Part shown: piece by piece, positions 1 to 6,891 of the stretch | Layout of the letters: every line of letters begins with the position of its first letter | How positions within the stretch are numbered: position 1 is the first letter of the stretch | Assembly (NCBI GenBank): GCA_030038765.1 | Contig: JASHRA010000240.1 | Span: 1-13,676 of the forward strand | Direction of reading: 5' to 3' | DNA: 13,676 nt | Source: Candidatus Dormiibacterota bacterium | Lineage (GTDB): Bacteria > Chloroflexota > Dormibacteria > Aeolococcales > Bog-877 | Program-made: the position numbers and the translations under genes | Notes under the pieces: model-generated | Told to the model about the DNA's origin: nothing | Databases searched by the model: none | Seen by the model: the letters and a program-made list of their open reading frames with translations, nothing else

Positions 1-473
1 CCGCAGCCGGCGCAGCGCTCCAGCTGGGGACGGTAGCCGCCCAGGCTGGCGAGGCCGAAGGCGGCCAGCACCAGCTCCACCCGAGGGTCCTGGGCCGGGT
101 CCGCCATCCGCTCCCGGCTCCCGGCCACCAGCTGGTACAGCTCCGGCTCCGGGTGACCCTCCTCCAGGGTGGTGTCGACGAGCTCGGCCAGCACCGCGCC
201 GCAGGCGGTCCGGAGCGGGTCGCCCCCCGGCCAGGGGCGGCCCAGGGGATGCGCCTGGGCCAGCACCGCCATGCCGCGGCCGCTGGCCAGGAGCAGCTCA
301 GAGTGGGTGAGGAGGTCCAGGCCGGCGGCGTTGCGGGCCCGGGCTCGCCGCGCTCCCCGGGCCAGCACCGCCAGCTTGCCGTGCTCGGCGGTGAGACAGG
401 TCAGCACCCAGTCGGCGTCGGAGAAGGCGCGCCGGCGCAGCACGATGCCCTCGTCGCGGAAGGTGCCGGCCAC
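1..473 (-). CDS. recO: DNA repair protein RecO (N-terminal part, cut by window edge)
   Basis: About 157 codons are present, and the gene runs off the left end of the window. RecO works with RecF/RecR to load RecA on SSB-coated single-stranded DNA. The N-terminal OB-fold region is recognisable: a start near AGTFRDEGIVLRRR, then DADWVLTCLTAEHGKLAVLARGAR (shown in part), which matches the usual RecO pattern of a short strand followed by '...T...GK....a+Ga+'. The last visible residues, ERCAGC, are the first CxxC of the zinc-binding motif common in RecO. The GTG start at 473 lies two bases after the stop of the upstream CBS-domain gene, so it is probably translated by coupling from that transcript. 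The family assignment comes from these motifs. The C-terminal half cannot be checked. Confidence 0.9.
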   Translation of the reverse strand, partial: MAGTFRDEGIVLRRRAFSDADWVLTCLTAEHGKLAVLARGARRARARNAAGLDLLTHSELLLASGRGMAVLAQAHPLGRPWPGGDPLRTACGAVLAELVDTTLEEGHPEPELYQLVAGSRERMADPAQDPRVELVLAAFGLASLGGYRPQLERCAGC

Positions 474-475
474 TC

Positions 476-1798
476 TCAGAGGGGGCTGCTGTCGCTCCCC
501 GCCCCCGCCCCCGTCGGCTCGGCTCCCGCCTCCGCGGGGGAACCCTCGAAGGGGTGCCGGGAGCGGACCCGGACGGTGCGGATGGCGCGGCGGTCGATGG
601 CCTCCACGGTGATGGTGATGCCGTCCTCCTCGACGCTGTCGCCCACCGCCGGGATCCGCCCCAGGCGTGCGTAGACGAGGCCGCCGATGGAGTCGAAGCC
701 GTCGCCCTCCAGGTTCAGGTGGAGCAGGTCGTTGACGTCGTCCAGACCGGCCGAGGCGCTCACCAGGGCCTCGCTCGGGCCCAGGATCTGGACCTCCTCC
801 TCCTCGCTGGCGTCGAACTCGTCGCGGATCGGGCCGACGATCTCCTCCAAGAGGTCCTCGATGCTGACCAGCCCGGCCGTCCCGCCGTACTCGTCGACCA
901 CGATGGCGAGCTGGACGTTGTTGGCCTGCATCTCCTGGAGCAGCTCGCCCAGGCGCTTGGTCTCGGGCACGAAGGTGGCGGGGCGGGCCAGCTGGCCCGC
1001 CCGCAGCGGCTGCCCCTGGTTCTCCGGCGGCCGCAGGAGGTCCTTGACGTTGAGCACCCCGGTCACGTCGTCGACCGTCTCCTGGTAGACGGGGAGCCGG
1101 CTGTGTCCGTGCTCCACGATCTCCGAGACGGCCTCCTCCAGGGTCGCGTCGGCGGGCAGGGCGACCATCTGGATGCGCGGCACCATGACCTCACGGACGG
1201 GCTTGTCGGTCATCTCCAGGACGCCGTGGATCATCTCCCGCTCCTCCTCCTCCACCACCCCCTCCTGCTCGCTGGCCACGACCAGCTCCTTGAGCTCTTC
1301 CTCGGTGAGGAAGGGGGCCCGGCGGCCCGCCTCTCCGGGCAGGACGCGGAAGATGAGCGAGGAGATGGCGGTGAGGACCCAGACCACCGGGCCCAGCAGC
1401 CAGGTGGCGGCCGCCACCGGCCGGGCCAGGCGGCCCGCCATGGCCTCGTTGTGCTGCAGCGCGTAGGTCTTGGGCCCGATCTCGCAGATCAGGAGCACGA
1501 TGATCGCCAGCGCCACCGCGGACCAGAGCGCCGCTCCCGCCCCGAGCCTCTGCTCCGCCATCAGGGTGGCGGCCGAGGAGGCCAGCGTGACCGCCAGGGT
1601 GTTGGTGATGAGGATGGTCCCGAGGTAGCCGGAGGGGTTTCGGTGGAGCCGCTCCACCCGGGCCGCGCGGCGGTCCCCCTCGGCGCGGCGGGTGCGGATG
1701 CGCAGCCGGCTGACCGAGGTCAGCGAGGTCTCGGCGCTGGCGGAGATCCCGGCCACCACCAGGGCCACGATCAGCAGCGCCAGGAGCCATCCGTTCAT
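476..1798 (-). CDS. DUF21/CNNM plus CBS-pair plus CorC-HlyC membrane protein
   Basis: 440-aa integral membrane protein of the HlyC/CorC (CNNM) family, associated with Mg/Co efflux or divalent-cation homeostasis. Old 'hemolysin' annotations are historical. Domains in order: DUF21 transmembrane domain (about residues 1-155, with the conserved LLICEIGPKTYA segment near 102-113); a linker with LTEEELKELV; two CBS domains (about 198-325, containing MVPRIQM, SRLPVYQETVDDVTGVLNVKDLL and VDEYGGTAGLVSIEDLLEEI); then the CorC_HlyC C-terminal domain (about 335-415). The last 25 residues are a Gly/Ala/Pro/Glu tail. ATG start, with AGGGA five bases upstream as ribosome binding site. recO follows two bases after the stop. 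It lies downstream of prs but has its own extended -10 element just after the prs stop. Family is certain; the transported ion is not visible from sequence. Confidence 0.93.
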   Translation of the reverse strand: MNGWLLALLIVALVVAGISASAETSLTSVSRLRIRTRRAEGDRRAARVERLHRNPSGYLGTILITNTLAVTLASSAATLMAEQRLGAGAALWSAVALAIIVLLICEIGPKTYALQHNEAMAGRLARPVAAATWLLGPVVWVLTAISSLIFRVLPGEAGRRAPFLTEEELKELVVASEQEGVVEEEEREMIHGVLEMTDKPVREVMVPRIQMVALPADATLEEAVSEIVEHGHSRLPVYQETVDDVTGVLNVKDLLRPPENQGQPLRAGQLARPATFVPETKRLGELLQEMQANNVQLAIVVDEYGGTAGLVSIEDLLEEIVGPIRDEFDASEEEEVQILGPSEALVSASAGLDDVNDLLHLNLEGDGFDSIGGLVYARLGRIPAVGDSVEEDGITITVEAIDRRAIRTVRVRSRHPFEGSPAEAGAEPTGAGAGSDSSPL

Positions 1799-1953
1799 GC
1801 GCGTCCCTGCCGGGAAGGTTGTGGCGCTGCCGGGGTCATCGGGGGATTGCGCCGCCCCTTCGGACCTCGACCTGGCGCCGCCCGACCCGCCCTGGCCGGG
1901 TCAGCGGCGCGCCACGTTTGTCGCCGGGCGAGCCGGGGCTCATCTTCGTGCCG

Positions 1954-1962
1954 AGTCTAGCA
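1954..1962 (-). promoter_or_regulatory. Extended -10 promoter element for the CBS-protein/recO unit
   Basis: On the minus strand this reads TGCTAGACT, i.e. TG-N-TANNNT, directly behind the prs stop codon. No -35 hexamer is recognisable, as expected for extended -10 promoters. Transcription would start near 1947 and give a leader of about 150 bases before the ATG at 1798. I see no clear terminator or riboswitch in that leader. The same element architecture precedes glmU and rpsT in this window, which raises confidence a little. Confidence 0.45.
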
Positions 1963-1973
1963 GCCGGCTCCGC

Positions 1974-2927
1974 TCATCGAAAAAGGGCCGACACGCTGCG
2001 CCCCTCGTGGACCCGGACGATGGCCTCGGCGATGAGCGGGGCCACCGAGACCTGGGACAGCTTGGCGCTCTGCAGCGCCGCCTCCGGCACCGGCACGCTG
2101 TCGGTGACCACGATCTCGTCCACCGGGGCCGCCTCCAGGCGCTCCAGCGCCCCCGGGCTGAGCACGGCGTGGGTGGCGATGACGTCGACCGAGACCGCCC
2201 CCTTCTCCCGCAGCGCGTTGGCCGCGCCCACCAGCGTGCCGCCGGTGGAGATGAGGTCGTCGACGACGACGCAGCGGCAGCCCTCGACGTCGCCGATGAC
2301 GTGGAGGACCTCGATGTCGTCGTCGCGGGGGCGGCGCTTGTCGATGATGGCGAGGGGCGCCTCCAGGCGGCGGGCCACGGCCCGGGCCCGGGCCGAGCCG
2401 CCCGCGTCGGGCGAGACCACCACCACCGGCTGGCGCCCGTGGCGGGCGCGCAGGTGGGCGGAGAGGATCTTGCTGGCGGTGAGGGCGTCGACGGGGATGT
2501 CGAAGAAGCCCTGGATGGCCTCGGCGTGGAGGTCCAGGACGATGAGGCGCTCCGCTCCGGCCACCTGCAGGAAGTTGGCCATCAGCTTGGCCGAGATGGG
2601 GTCGCGGGCCTGGGTCTTCTTCTCCTTGCGCTGGTAGCCGTAGTAGGGCAGGACGGCGTTGATGCGGGCGGCGCTGGCCCGGCGCAGGGCGTCGAGCAGG
2701 ATGAAGAGCTCCATGTAGTGCTCGTTGCCCGGGGGACAGGTGGGCTGGATGAGGAAGACGTCGTGCCCGCGCACCGACTCACCGATCTTGACGTCGAACT
2801 CCCCGTCGGCGAAGCGGGTGACCTCGAGGGGCGCCAGCGGCACCCCCACCTCCTCCGAGATCCGCTGCCCCAGGGCCGGGTGGGCCGACCCACAGAGCAG
2901 CATCAGGGGTCCCTCGGAGCCCCTCAC
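1974..2927 (-). CDS. prs: Ribose-phosphate pyrophosphokinase (PRPP synthetase)
   Basis: 317 aa. Makes 5-phosphoribosyl-1-pyrophosphate from ribose-5-phosphate and ATP for nucleotide, His, Trp and NAD synthesis, in the cytosol. Visible family motifs: TRFADGEFDVKI near 37-48, PYYGYQRKEKK near 94-104 (ATP-binding flexible loop), ARDPISAKLMANFL near 107-120, LDLHAEAIQGFFD near 131-143, VVSPDAGGSARA near 170-181, DKRRP at 196-200, and the PRPP loop VVDDLISTGGTL at 221-232. The GTG start shares GTGA with the glmU stop and has AAGGAGG ten bases upstream. An alternative ATG at residue 9 (2903) has GAGGGA six bases upstream and fits shorter homologues, so the first eight residues are uncertain. The glmU-prs order is also found in Firmicutes and other bacteria. 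Confidence 0.97.
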   Translation of the reverse strand: MRGSEGPLMLLCGSAHPALGQRISEEVGVPLAPLEVTRFADGEFDVKIGESVRGHDVFLIQPTCPPGNEHYMELFILLDALRRASAARINAVLPYYGYQRKEKKTQARDPISAKLMANFLQVAGAERLIVLDLHAEAIQGFFDIPVDALTASKILSAHLRARHGRQPVVVVSPDAGGSARARAVARRLEAPLAIIDKRRPRDDDIEVLHVIGDVEGCRCVVVDDLISTGGTLVGAANALREKGAVSVDVIATHAVLSPGALERLEAAPVDEIVVTDSVPVPEAALQSAKLSQVSVAPLIAEAIVRVHEGRSVSALFR

Positions 2928-4318
2928 TCCGAGCCCGCCTCCTTGGCCGGCCGGGCCCCGGCCCGCCTCCGCTCGGTCCAGCCCTCGATGTTCTGCTGAG
3001 CGGGACGGGCGATCCCGAGCGCGCCCGGGGGCACGTCCTCGGTGATCACCGATCCGGCGCCGGTGTAGGCCCGCTCGCCGACCCGCACCGGCGCCACCAG
3101 GACGGTGTTGCTGCCCAGGCGCGCCCCGCCCTCGACCACGGTGCGGTTCTTCTCCAGGCCGTCCCAGTTGGCGGTGATGCTGCCGGCCCCGACGTTGACG
3201 TCCGGGCCCAGCTCGGCGTCGCCGACGTAGCTCAAGTGGGGCACCTGGGAGCCGGGGCCGACCCGGCTGCGCACCACCTCGGTGAAGGTCCCCAGGTGGC
3301 TCTCCGAATCCAGCTCCGATCCGGGGCGCACGCGGTTGAAGGGTCCAACATCCACACCTTGGGCCAGCTTACAGCCGGTGAGCTGGGACCGGCCCACCCG
3401 GCAGCCGTCCCCCAGCTCCACGTCCCGGAGCTCGGCGAAGGGGCCGACGACGCAGTCCCGGCCGATCCGGCTGCGGCCCCGGATGACGCTGCCCTCGCCG
3501 ATCCAGGTGTCCTCCCCCACCTCGACCTCGCAGTCCACCCAGGTGGCCTCCGGGTCGGCGACGGTGACCCCGCCCAGCATCAGGCGGCGCAGGGTGCGCC
3601 GCCGCATCGCCGCCTCGGCGGCGGCCAGCTCCAGGCGGTCGTTGACCTGGAGCGCCTCCTCGGCCTCCTCCAGCTCCACCAGCGCCACCCCCGGGCCCAG
3701 CATCTGGGGCGCCCAGCTGAGATAGCGCTCACCCTGGGCGTTTTCGCTCCCGAGCCGCTCCAGGACCTCCCAGAGCCGGGGCAGGGCGAAGGCGTAGGCG
3801 CCGCAGTTGACCTCCGCCGGCTGGCCGTCCCAGGGCTCGTCCGCATCCTCGACGATGGCCTCCAGGGCGCCCCCCGGGGCCCGCCTGACGCGGCCGTAGC
3901 CGGCCGCCCTCTCCACCCGCGCGGTGAGCACGCTGGCCCCCGCCGTACTGGCCCGGAGGGCGGACAGCAGGCGGCCCAGGGACGCCGCCGAGAGCAGCGG
4001 CATGTCGGCCGGGAGCACCAGCGCCGCGGCCTCGTCGAGGAGGGCTGGCCGGGCTCGCAGGAGCGCGTCGCCGGTGCCCAGCGCGCGCTCCTGGAACACC
4101 ACCTCGGCGCGGTCCTGGAGGGCCTCCAGGAGGTCCACCTGGGCCGGGCTCAAGACCGCCACCGGGGGCCTGCCGGTGGCCTCCAGAGCCGCTCTCAGGG
4201 AGTGCTCGATGAGGCTCAGTCCACCCACTCGGTGCAGCGCCTTGGGGCGCCGGGAGCGCATCCGCTTGCCCTGTCCGGCCGCCAGGATCACCGCCCGCGC
4301 GGACTGGCCTTCGCTCAA
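2924..4318 (-). CDS. glmU: Bifunctional GlmU: GlcN-1-P acetyltransferase / UDP-GlcNAc pyrophosphorylase
   Basis: 464 aa, normal family length. Catalyses the last two steps to UDP-GlcNAc for peptidoglycan. N-terminal nucleotidyltransferase domain (about 8-235): VILAAGQGKRM at 10-20, metal-binding Asp in PADMPLL near 104, EVNCGAYAF near 169-177 and VNDRLEL near 225-231. C-terminal left-handed beta-helix acetyltransferase (about 255-445) with hexapeptide repeats. The catalytic His is at 361 in PHLSYVGDAELG, followed by VNVGAGSITANWDG. The usual NAQGEYYLTD stretch is altered to NAQGERYLSW. The start is TTG (4318). An in-frame GTG at codon 10 would remove part of the nucleotide-binding strand, so TTG is preferred. 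The stop overlaps the prs start by four bases. Transcribed divergently from the crotonase gene. Confidence 0.97.
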   Translation of the reverse strand: MSEGQSARAVILAAGQGKRMRSRRPKALHRVGGLSLIEHSLRAALEATGRPPVAVLSPAQVDLLEALQDRAEVVFQERALGTGDALLRARPALLDEAAALVLPADMPLLSAASLGRLLSALRASTAGASVLTARVERAAGYGRVRRAPGGALEAIVEDADEPWDGQPAEVNCGAYAFALPRLWEVLERLGSENAQGERYLSWAPQMLGPGVALVELEEAEEALQVNDRLELAAAEAAMRRRTLRRLMLGGVTVADPEATWVDCEVEVGEDTWIGEGSVIRGRSRIGRDCVVGPFAELRDVELGDGCRVGRSQLTGCKLAQGVDVGPFNRVRPGSELDSESHLGTFTEVVRSRVGPGSQVPHLSYVGDAELGPDVNVGAGSITANWDGLEKNRTVVEGGARLGSNTVLVAPVRVGERAYTGAGSVITEDVPPGALGIARPAQQNIEGWTERRRAGARPAKEAGSE

Positions 4319-4366
4319 TCTCCACCCCGGGGGCAGCCTGGTTTCCGATCTCCCCGACGGCGTTGG

Positions 4367-4375
4367 AGTATATCA
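4367..4375 (-). promoter_or_regulatory. Extended -10 promoter element for glmU-prs
   Basis: Minus-strand TGATATACT (TG-N-TATACT) lies about 49 bases before the glmU TTG. Transcription would begin near 4360, giving a leader of about 42 bases. No convincing -35 box is seen 16-18 bases upstream. TATACT differs from the consensus by one base and is conspicuous in this GC-rich background. Confidence 0.55.
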
Positions 4376-4418
4376 ACGGCCCGATCCCGAGCGGATCTGG
4401 GGGCCCGGCCCTGCGGTT

Positions 4419-4424
4419 TATGCT
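4419..4424 (+). promoter_or_regulatory. -10 hexamer TATGCT placing transcription start at the crotonase start codon
   Basis: TATGCT ends six bases before the GTG at 4431, so the predicted transcription start falls on or next to the start codon. No Shine-Dalgarno sequence lies between them (CCCCAG only). This is the geometry of a leaderless mRNA. The same arrangement precedes three other plus-strand genes in the window. Confidence 0.5.
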
Positions 4425-4430
4425 CCCCAG

Positions 4431-5240
4431 GTGGCCGAGGCATCCGCGGGCGCTGGGAGGCAGCTGGTCAGGAGCACCCGGCCGGCGCCGGGGGTGGCGC
4501 TGCTGACGCTGGACCAGCCGGAGCGGCGCAACGCCCTCAGCGACGAGCTGGCCCGGGACTTCCGGGAGCAGCTGGCCGCGGTCCGCGCCGAGCCGGCGGT
4601 GCGGTCGCTGGTGGTGACCGGGGCGGGCACCGCCTTCTGTGCCGGGGCCGACCTTGGCAGCCTGGCCCAGGGTGCCGGCTCGGCGGCGCAGCGCCGGGCC
4701 CTGCTGGGCGAGTACTACCGGACCTTCCTCGATCTGCGCTCGCTGCCCCTGCCGACGGTGGCGGCGGTGAACGGCGCCGCCATCGGGGCCGGCCTCAACC
4801 TCGCCCTCTGCTGCGACCTGCGGATCATGGCCGAGGGAGCGCACCTGGCCGCGCCCTTCCTGCGCCTCGGCATCCACCCCGGTGGCGGCGCCACCTGGAT
4901 GCTGAGCCGGCTCAGCCCGGCCGGGGCCCGCGAGCTGCTCCTCCTGGGGGAGCCGGTGGCGGCACCCCGGGCCCTGGCCCTGGGCCTGGTGACCCGCGTG
5001 CTCCCCGCCTCGGAGCTGGAGACGGGGGCGCTGGAGCTGGCCCGGGCCCTGGCCGGGCTGCCGCGCAGCGTCATGGCCAACCTGCTCCAGGCCCTGGAGA
5101 TGGCCGAGCGGGGCGACAGCCTGGAGGCCGTGCTCGCCTTCGAGACCGCCGCCCAGGCCGAGTCGCTGGCTAGCGAGGACGCGCGCGAGGGCTGGGCCGC
5201 GGCCCGCGAGCGGCGGGCGCCGCACTTCTCCGACGCCTGA
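4431..5240 (+). CDS. Enoyl-CoA hydratase/isomerase (crotonase) family protein, atypical active site
   Basis: 269 aa from the GTG at 4431. The frame stays open far upstream, but family similarity begins near residue 11 and a -10 element abuts this GTG. Crotonase-fold features: LDQPERRNALSDEL at 27-40, first oxyanion-hole segment FCAGADLGSL at 69-78, second oxyanion-hole segment NGAAIGAGLNLALCCDLRI at 114-132, and LRLGIHPGGGATWML at 144-158. At the positions of the two catalytic glutamates of rat mitochondrial enoyl-CoA hydratase (E144, E164), this protein has Asn123 and Phe143. CoA-thioester binding is therefore likely, but classical hydration is doubtful. A similar GAGLNLA/GIHPGGG subfamily is, as I recall, common in actinobacteria. 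Its last 71 bases overlap nth on the opposite strand. Substrate unknown. Confidence 0.86.
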   Translation: MAEASAGAGRQLVRSTRPAPGVALLTLDQPERRNALSDELARDFREQLAAVRAEPAVRSLVVTGAGTAFCAGADLGSLAQGAGSAAQRRALLGEYYRTFLDLRSLPLPTVAAVNGAAIGAGLNLALCCDLRIMAEGAHLAAPFLRLGIHPGGGATWMLSRLSPAGARELLLLGEPVAAPRALALGLVTRVLPASELETGALELARALAGLPRSVMANLLQALEMAERGDSLEAVLAFETAAQAESLASEDAREGWAAARERRAPHFSDA

Positions 5241-5904
5241 GGGGGCGCAGCCGGGAGCTGGGGCAGAAGCTCTCCAGCACGCAGGCCTCGCAGCGCGGCA
5301 GGCGGGCCTGGCAGACCTGGCGGCCGTGGAGGATGAGGCGCAGGCTGAGCCCGGTCCACTCCCGGGGCGGGACCATGGCGCAGACCTGGGCCTCGATCTT
5401 GACCGGGTCCGAGGTGGTGACCAGACCGAGGCGGTTGCTGAGCCGGGTGACGTGGGTGTCGACCGGGAAGCCGGGCTTGTCGAAGGCCACCCCCAGGATC
5501 ACGTTGGCGGTCTTGCGCCCCACCCCGGGGAGCTGGGTCAGCCCCTCCATGGTGTCCGGGACATCGCCCCCGAAGCGCTCGCAGAGCACCCTCCCCATGC
5601 CGATCAGGGAGCGTGCCTTGTTGTGGAAGAAGCCGGTGGCGTGGATCAGCTCCTCCAGCTCGGCTGGATCGACGGCGGCGTAGTCGGCGGCGCTGCGCAG
5701 GCGGGAGAAGAGCCTCGGGGTGGTGAGGTTGACGCGCTGGTCCGTGGTCTGGGCGGAGAGGATGGTCGCCACCAGCAGCTCCAGGGGGTTGCGGTGGTCC
5801 AGGGCGCAGGCGGCGGGGTAGACCTCGGCCAGGGCGGCGACCGTCGCCAGGGCCCGCTGCCGGGGGCTGCGCACGGGCTTCGGCGGGGCGGCTGGGGACT
5901 GCAC
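5170..5904 (-). CDS. nth: Endonuclease III (base-excision DNA glycosylase/AP lyase)
   Basis: 244 aa. Removes oxidised pyrimidines and cleaves abasic sites. The helix-hairpin-helix LPGVGRKTANVILG (125-138) carries the catalytic Lys131, and VDTHV holds Asp149. The [4Fe-4S] motif is complete with spacing C-x6-C-x2-C-x5-C (C198, C205, C208, C214). After Cys214 there is a non-conserved Arg/Pro/Ala-rich tail of 30 residues. That tail is the only part overlapping the antisense crotonase gene. Start GTG at 5904 with AGGAG ten bases upstream. Divergent from the copper-lipoprotein gene, with 67 bases between the starts and no clear -10 for nth in that gap. Confidence 0.97.
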   Translation of the reverse strand: MQSPAAPPKPVRSPRQRALATVAALAEVYPAACALDHRNPLELLVATILSAQTTDQRVNLTTPRLFSRLRSAADYAAVDPAELEELIHATGFFHNKARSLIGMGRVLCERFGGDVPDTMEGLTQLPGVGRKTANVILGVAFDKPGFPVDTHVTRLSNRLGLVTTSDPVKIEAQVCAMVPPREWTGLSLRLILHGRQVCQARLPRCEACVLESFCPSSRLRPLRRRRSAAPAARGPRPSPRARPR

Positions 5905-5959
5905 CTTGGCGGCTCTCCTGGGTACCGGTTGGGAGCGGCGTCGGCCGCCCCGGGACGGC

Positions 5960-5965
5960 TATCCT
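5960..5965 (+). promoter_or_regulatory. -10 hexamer TATCCT for a leaderless cupredoxin mRNA
   Basis: TATCCT ends six bases before the ATG at 5972 (GAACTG between), with no Shine-Dalgarno sequence. The hexamer-to-start spacing is the same as for the crotonase gene and holA. It also argues for the ATG at 5972 over an in-frame ATG at 5906, which would put the gene's first codons upstream of this element. Confidence 0.5.
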
Positions 5966-5971
5966 GAACTG

Positions 5972-6466
5972 ATGCTGCCGGGCCCACTCCGCCGCTCCGG
6001 GGCTCGACGTGGCGGCCGCCTCGCCACCACGTTAGCGGCTGGGCTCCTGCTGGGGACGCTCCTGGCCGGCTGCAGCCTCTTCGGCGACGTCGGCAGCCCC
6101 TACGACGCCCACCTCCAGGTGCCGCCCGGGAACAAGGTGGTGGAGCCGAACGCCAACCTGCAGATCCGGGCCGTCACGCCCGCCCCCGCCAACCCCCAGT
6201 ACCGGGTGATCATCTACCACAACGTCAACACCGTGGGCGAGTTCGTGCCCGAGCACCTCACCGTCCCCGTGGGGTCGGTCGTGGAGTGGGTCTGGACCGA
6301 CCAGTACGACCAGCACAACGTCTGGTGGTTCGACCAGGACCTCATCAACTCGCCGACCAAGGGCGCCGGCTACCGATGGGCGGTGAAGTTCGTGACGCCG
6401 GGCACCTACGACTACTACTGCACCCTCCACCCGGGCATGCTCGGAAGTGTGGTCGTCACTGGCTAG
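5972..6466 (+). CDS. Cupredoxin lipoprotein (amicyanin/plastocyanin-like blue copper protein)
   Basis: 164 aa. The N-terminus has an Arg-rich stretch (7-16), a hydrophobic core and the lipobox LAGC with Cys34, so the mature protein should be lipid-anchored on the outer face of the membrane. The C-terminal cupredoxin domain (about 75-164) keeps all type-1 copper ligands: His115 in QHNV, then Cys150, His153 and Met156 in YYCTLHPGM. The C-x2-H-x2-M spacing is that of amicyanin-type proteins. These act as single-electron carriers. The downstream lipoprotein gene overlaps it by 20 bases. It converges on the Rieske/cytochrome b/bd-like operon, so a role as electron shuttle to or from that complex is a reasonable inference, not shown by sequence. 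An oxidative-stress or copper-handling role is the alternative. Confidence 0.92.
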   Translation: MLPGPLRRSGARRGGRLATTLAAGLLLGTLLAGCSLFGDVGSPYDAHLQVPPGNKVVEPNANLQIRAVTPAPANPQYRVIIYHNVNTVGEFVPEHLTVPVGSVVEWVWTDQYDQHNVWWFDQDLINSPTKGAGYRWAVKFVTPGTYDYYCTLHPGMLGSVVVTG

Positions 6467-6884
6467 GCGAGCGCTGCGAGGGGTCCTGCTCCCGCTCTCG
6501 GGGCTGGGCCTGGCGGCGGTCCTGCTCTCGGCCTGCGTCGGCCCGGTGCCCGCCGCCAAGCACGCCCTGCAGTCCTGGCTGGACGACGTCGGAGCCCACT
6601 CGGTGGCCTACGCCTACACCCTGCTCAGCACCCAGGCGGCGGCCCGCACCGACTACGACGTCTTCTTCGACTACGTCAACGCCAGCGACGCCAACTACGC
6701 CATCGTCTCCACCCGCGAGGTCTCGGCCGAGGACGTGGAGGCGGTGGTCCGGGTCACGCCGCGCTCCGGGGGGCGCGTCACCCTGGTGAAGTTGCAGATG
6801 GTCGAGGAGGGCAACGCCGGGGACTGGCTGGTCAACGCCCCCTTCACCAGCGAGGGGGCGCGCGCCATGCGCGCCTTCCAGTAG
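6447..6884 (+). CDS. Small secreted lipoprotein of unknown function
   Basis: 145 aa from a GTG at 6447, overlapping the cupredoxin gene by 20 bases in another frame. Signal peptide of about 29 residues with Arg at 7, 8 and 11, a Leu-rich core and lipobox LSAC (Cys30). The mature part is about 115 aa, alpha/beta in character: a helix around AAKHALQSWLDDVGAHSVAYAYTLLS, an aromatic and Asp-rich segment near 69-84, and a final strand region KLQMVEEGNAGDWLVN. The size and the helix-then-sheet pattern recall NTF2-like/DUF4878 lipoproteins, but I cannot assign it firmly. Probably co-transcribed with the copper protein, so it may be its accessory. Its stop is seven bases from the stop of the convergent respiratory operon. 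Confidence 0.75.
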   Translation: MWSSLARRALRGVLLPLSGLGLAAVLLSACVGPVPAAKHALQSWLDDVGAHSVAYAYTLLSTQAAARTDYDVFFDYVNASDANYAIVSTREVSAEDVEAVVRVTPRSGGRVTLVKLQMVEEGNAGDWLVNAPFTSEGARAMRAFQ

Positions 6885-6891
6885 CCGGTGA

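Noticed and set aside
1836..1943. Possible 35-codon leader ORF upstream of the CBS-protein gene
   Set aside because: It has an ATG but no good ribosome binding site, and its composition is only that of the local GC-rich sequence. Insufficient to call.
3236..5173. Very long open frame (about 645 codons) on the plus strand antisense to glmU and across the crotonase gene
   Set aside because: Low-complexity Ala/Gly/Arg/Pro translation with no domain. It is a by-product of third-position GC in well-supported genes on other frames.
5906..5971. Upstream in-frame ATG at 5906 as the cupredoxin start
   Set aside because: It would add 22 residues before the signal peptide and place the -10-like TATCCT inside the coding region. 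The ATG at 5972 gives a normal lipoprotein signal.
6857..6875. GGCGCGC/GCGCGCC hairpin near the end of the lipoprotein gene as a terminator
   Set aside because: It lies inside coding sequence and has no T-run after it. Such inverted repeats are frequent by chance at this GC content.
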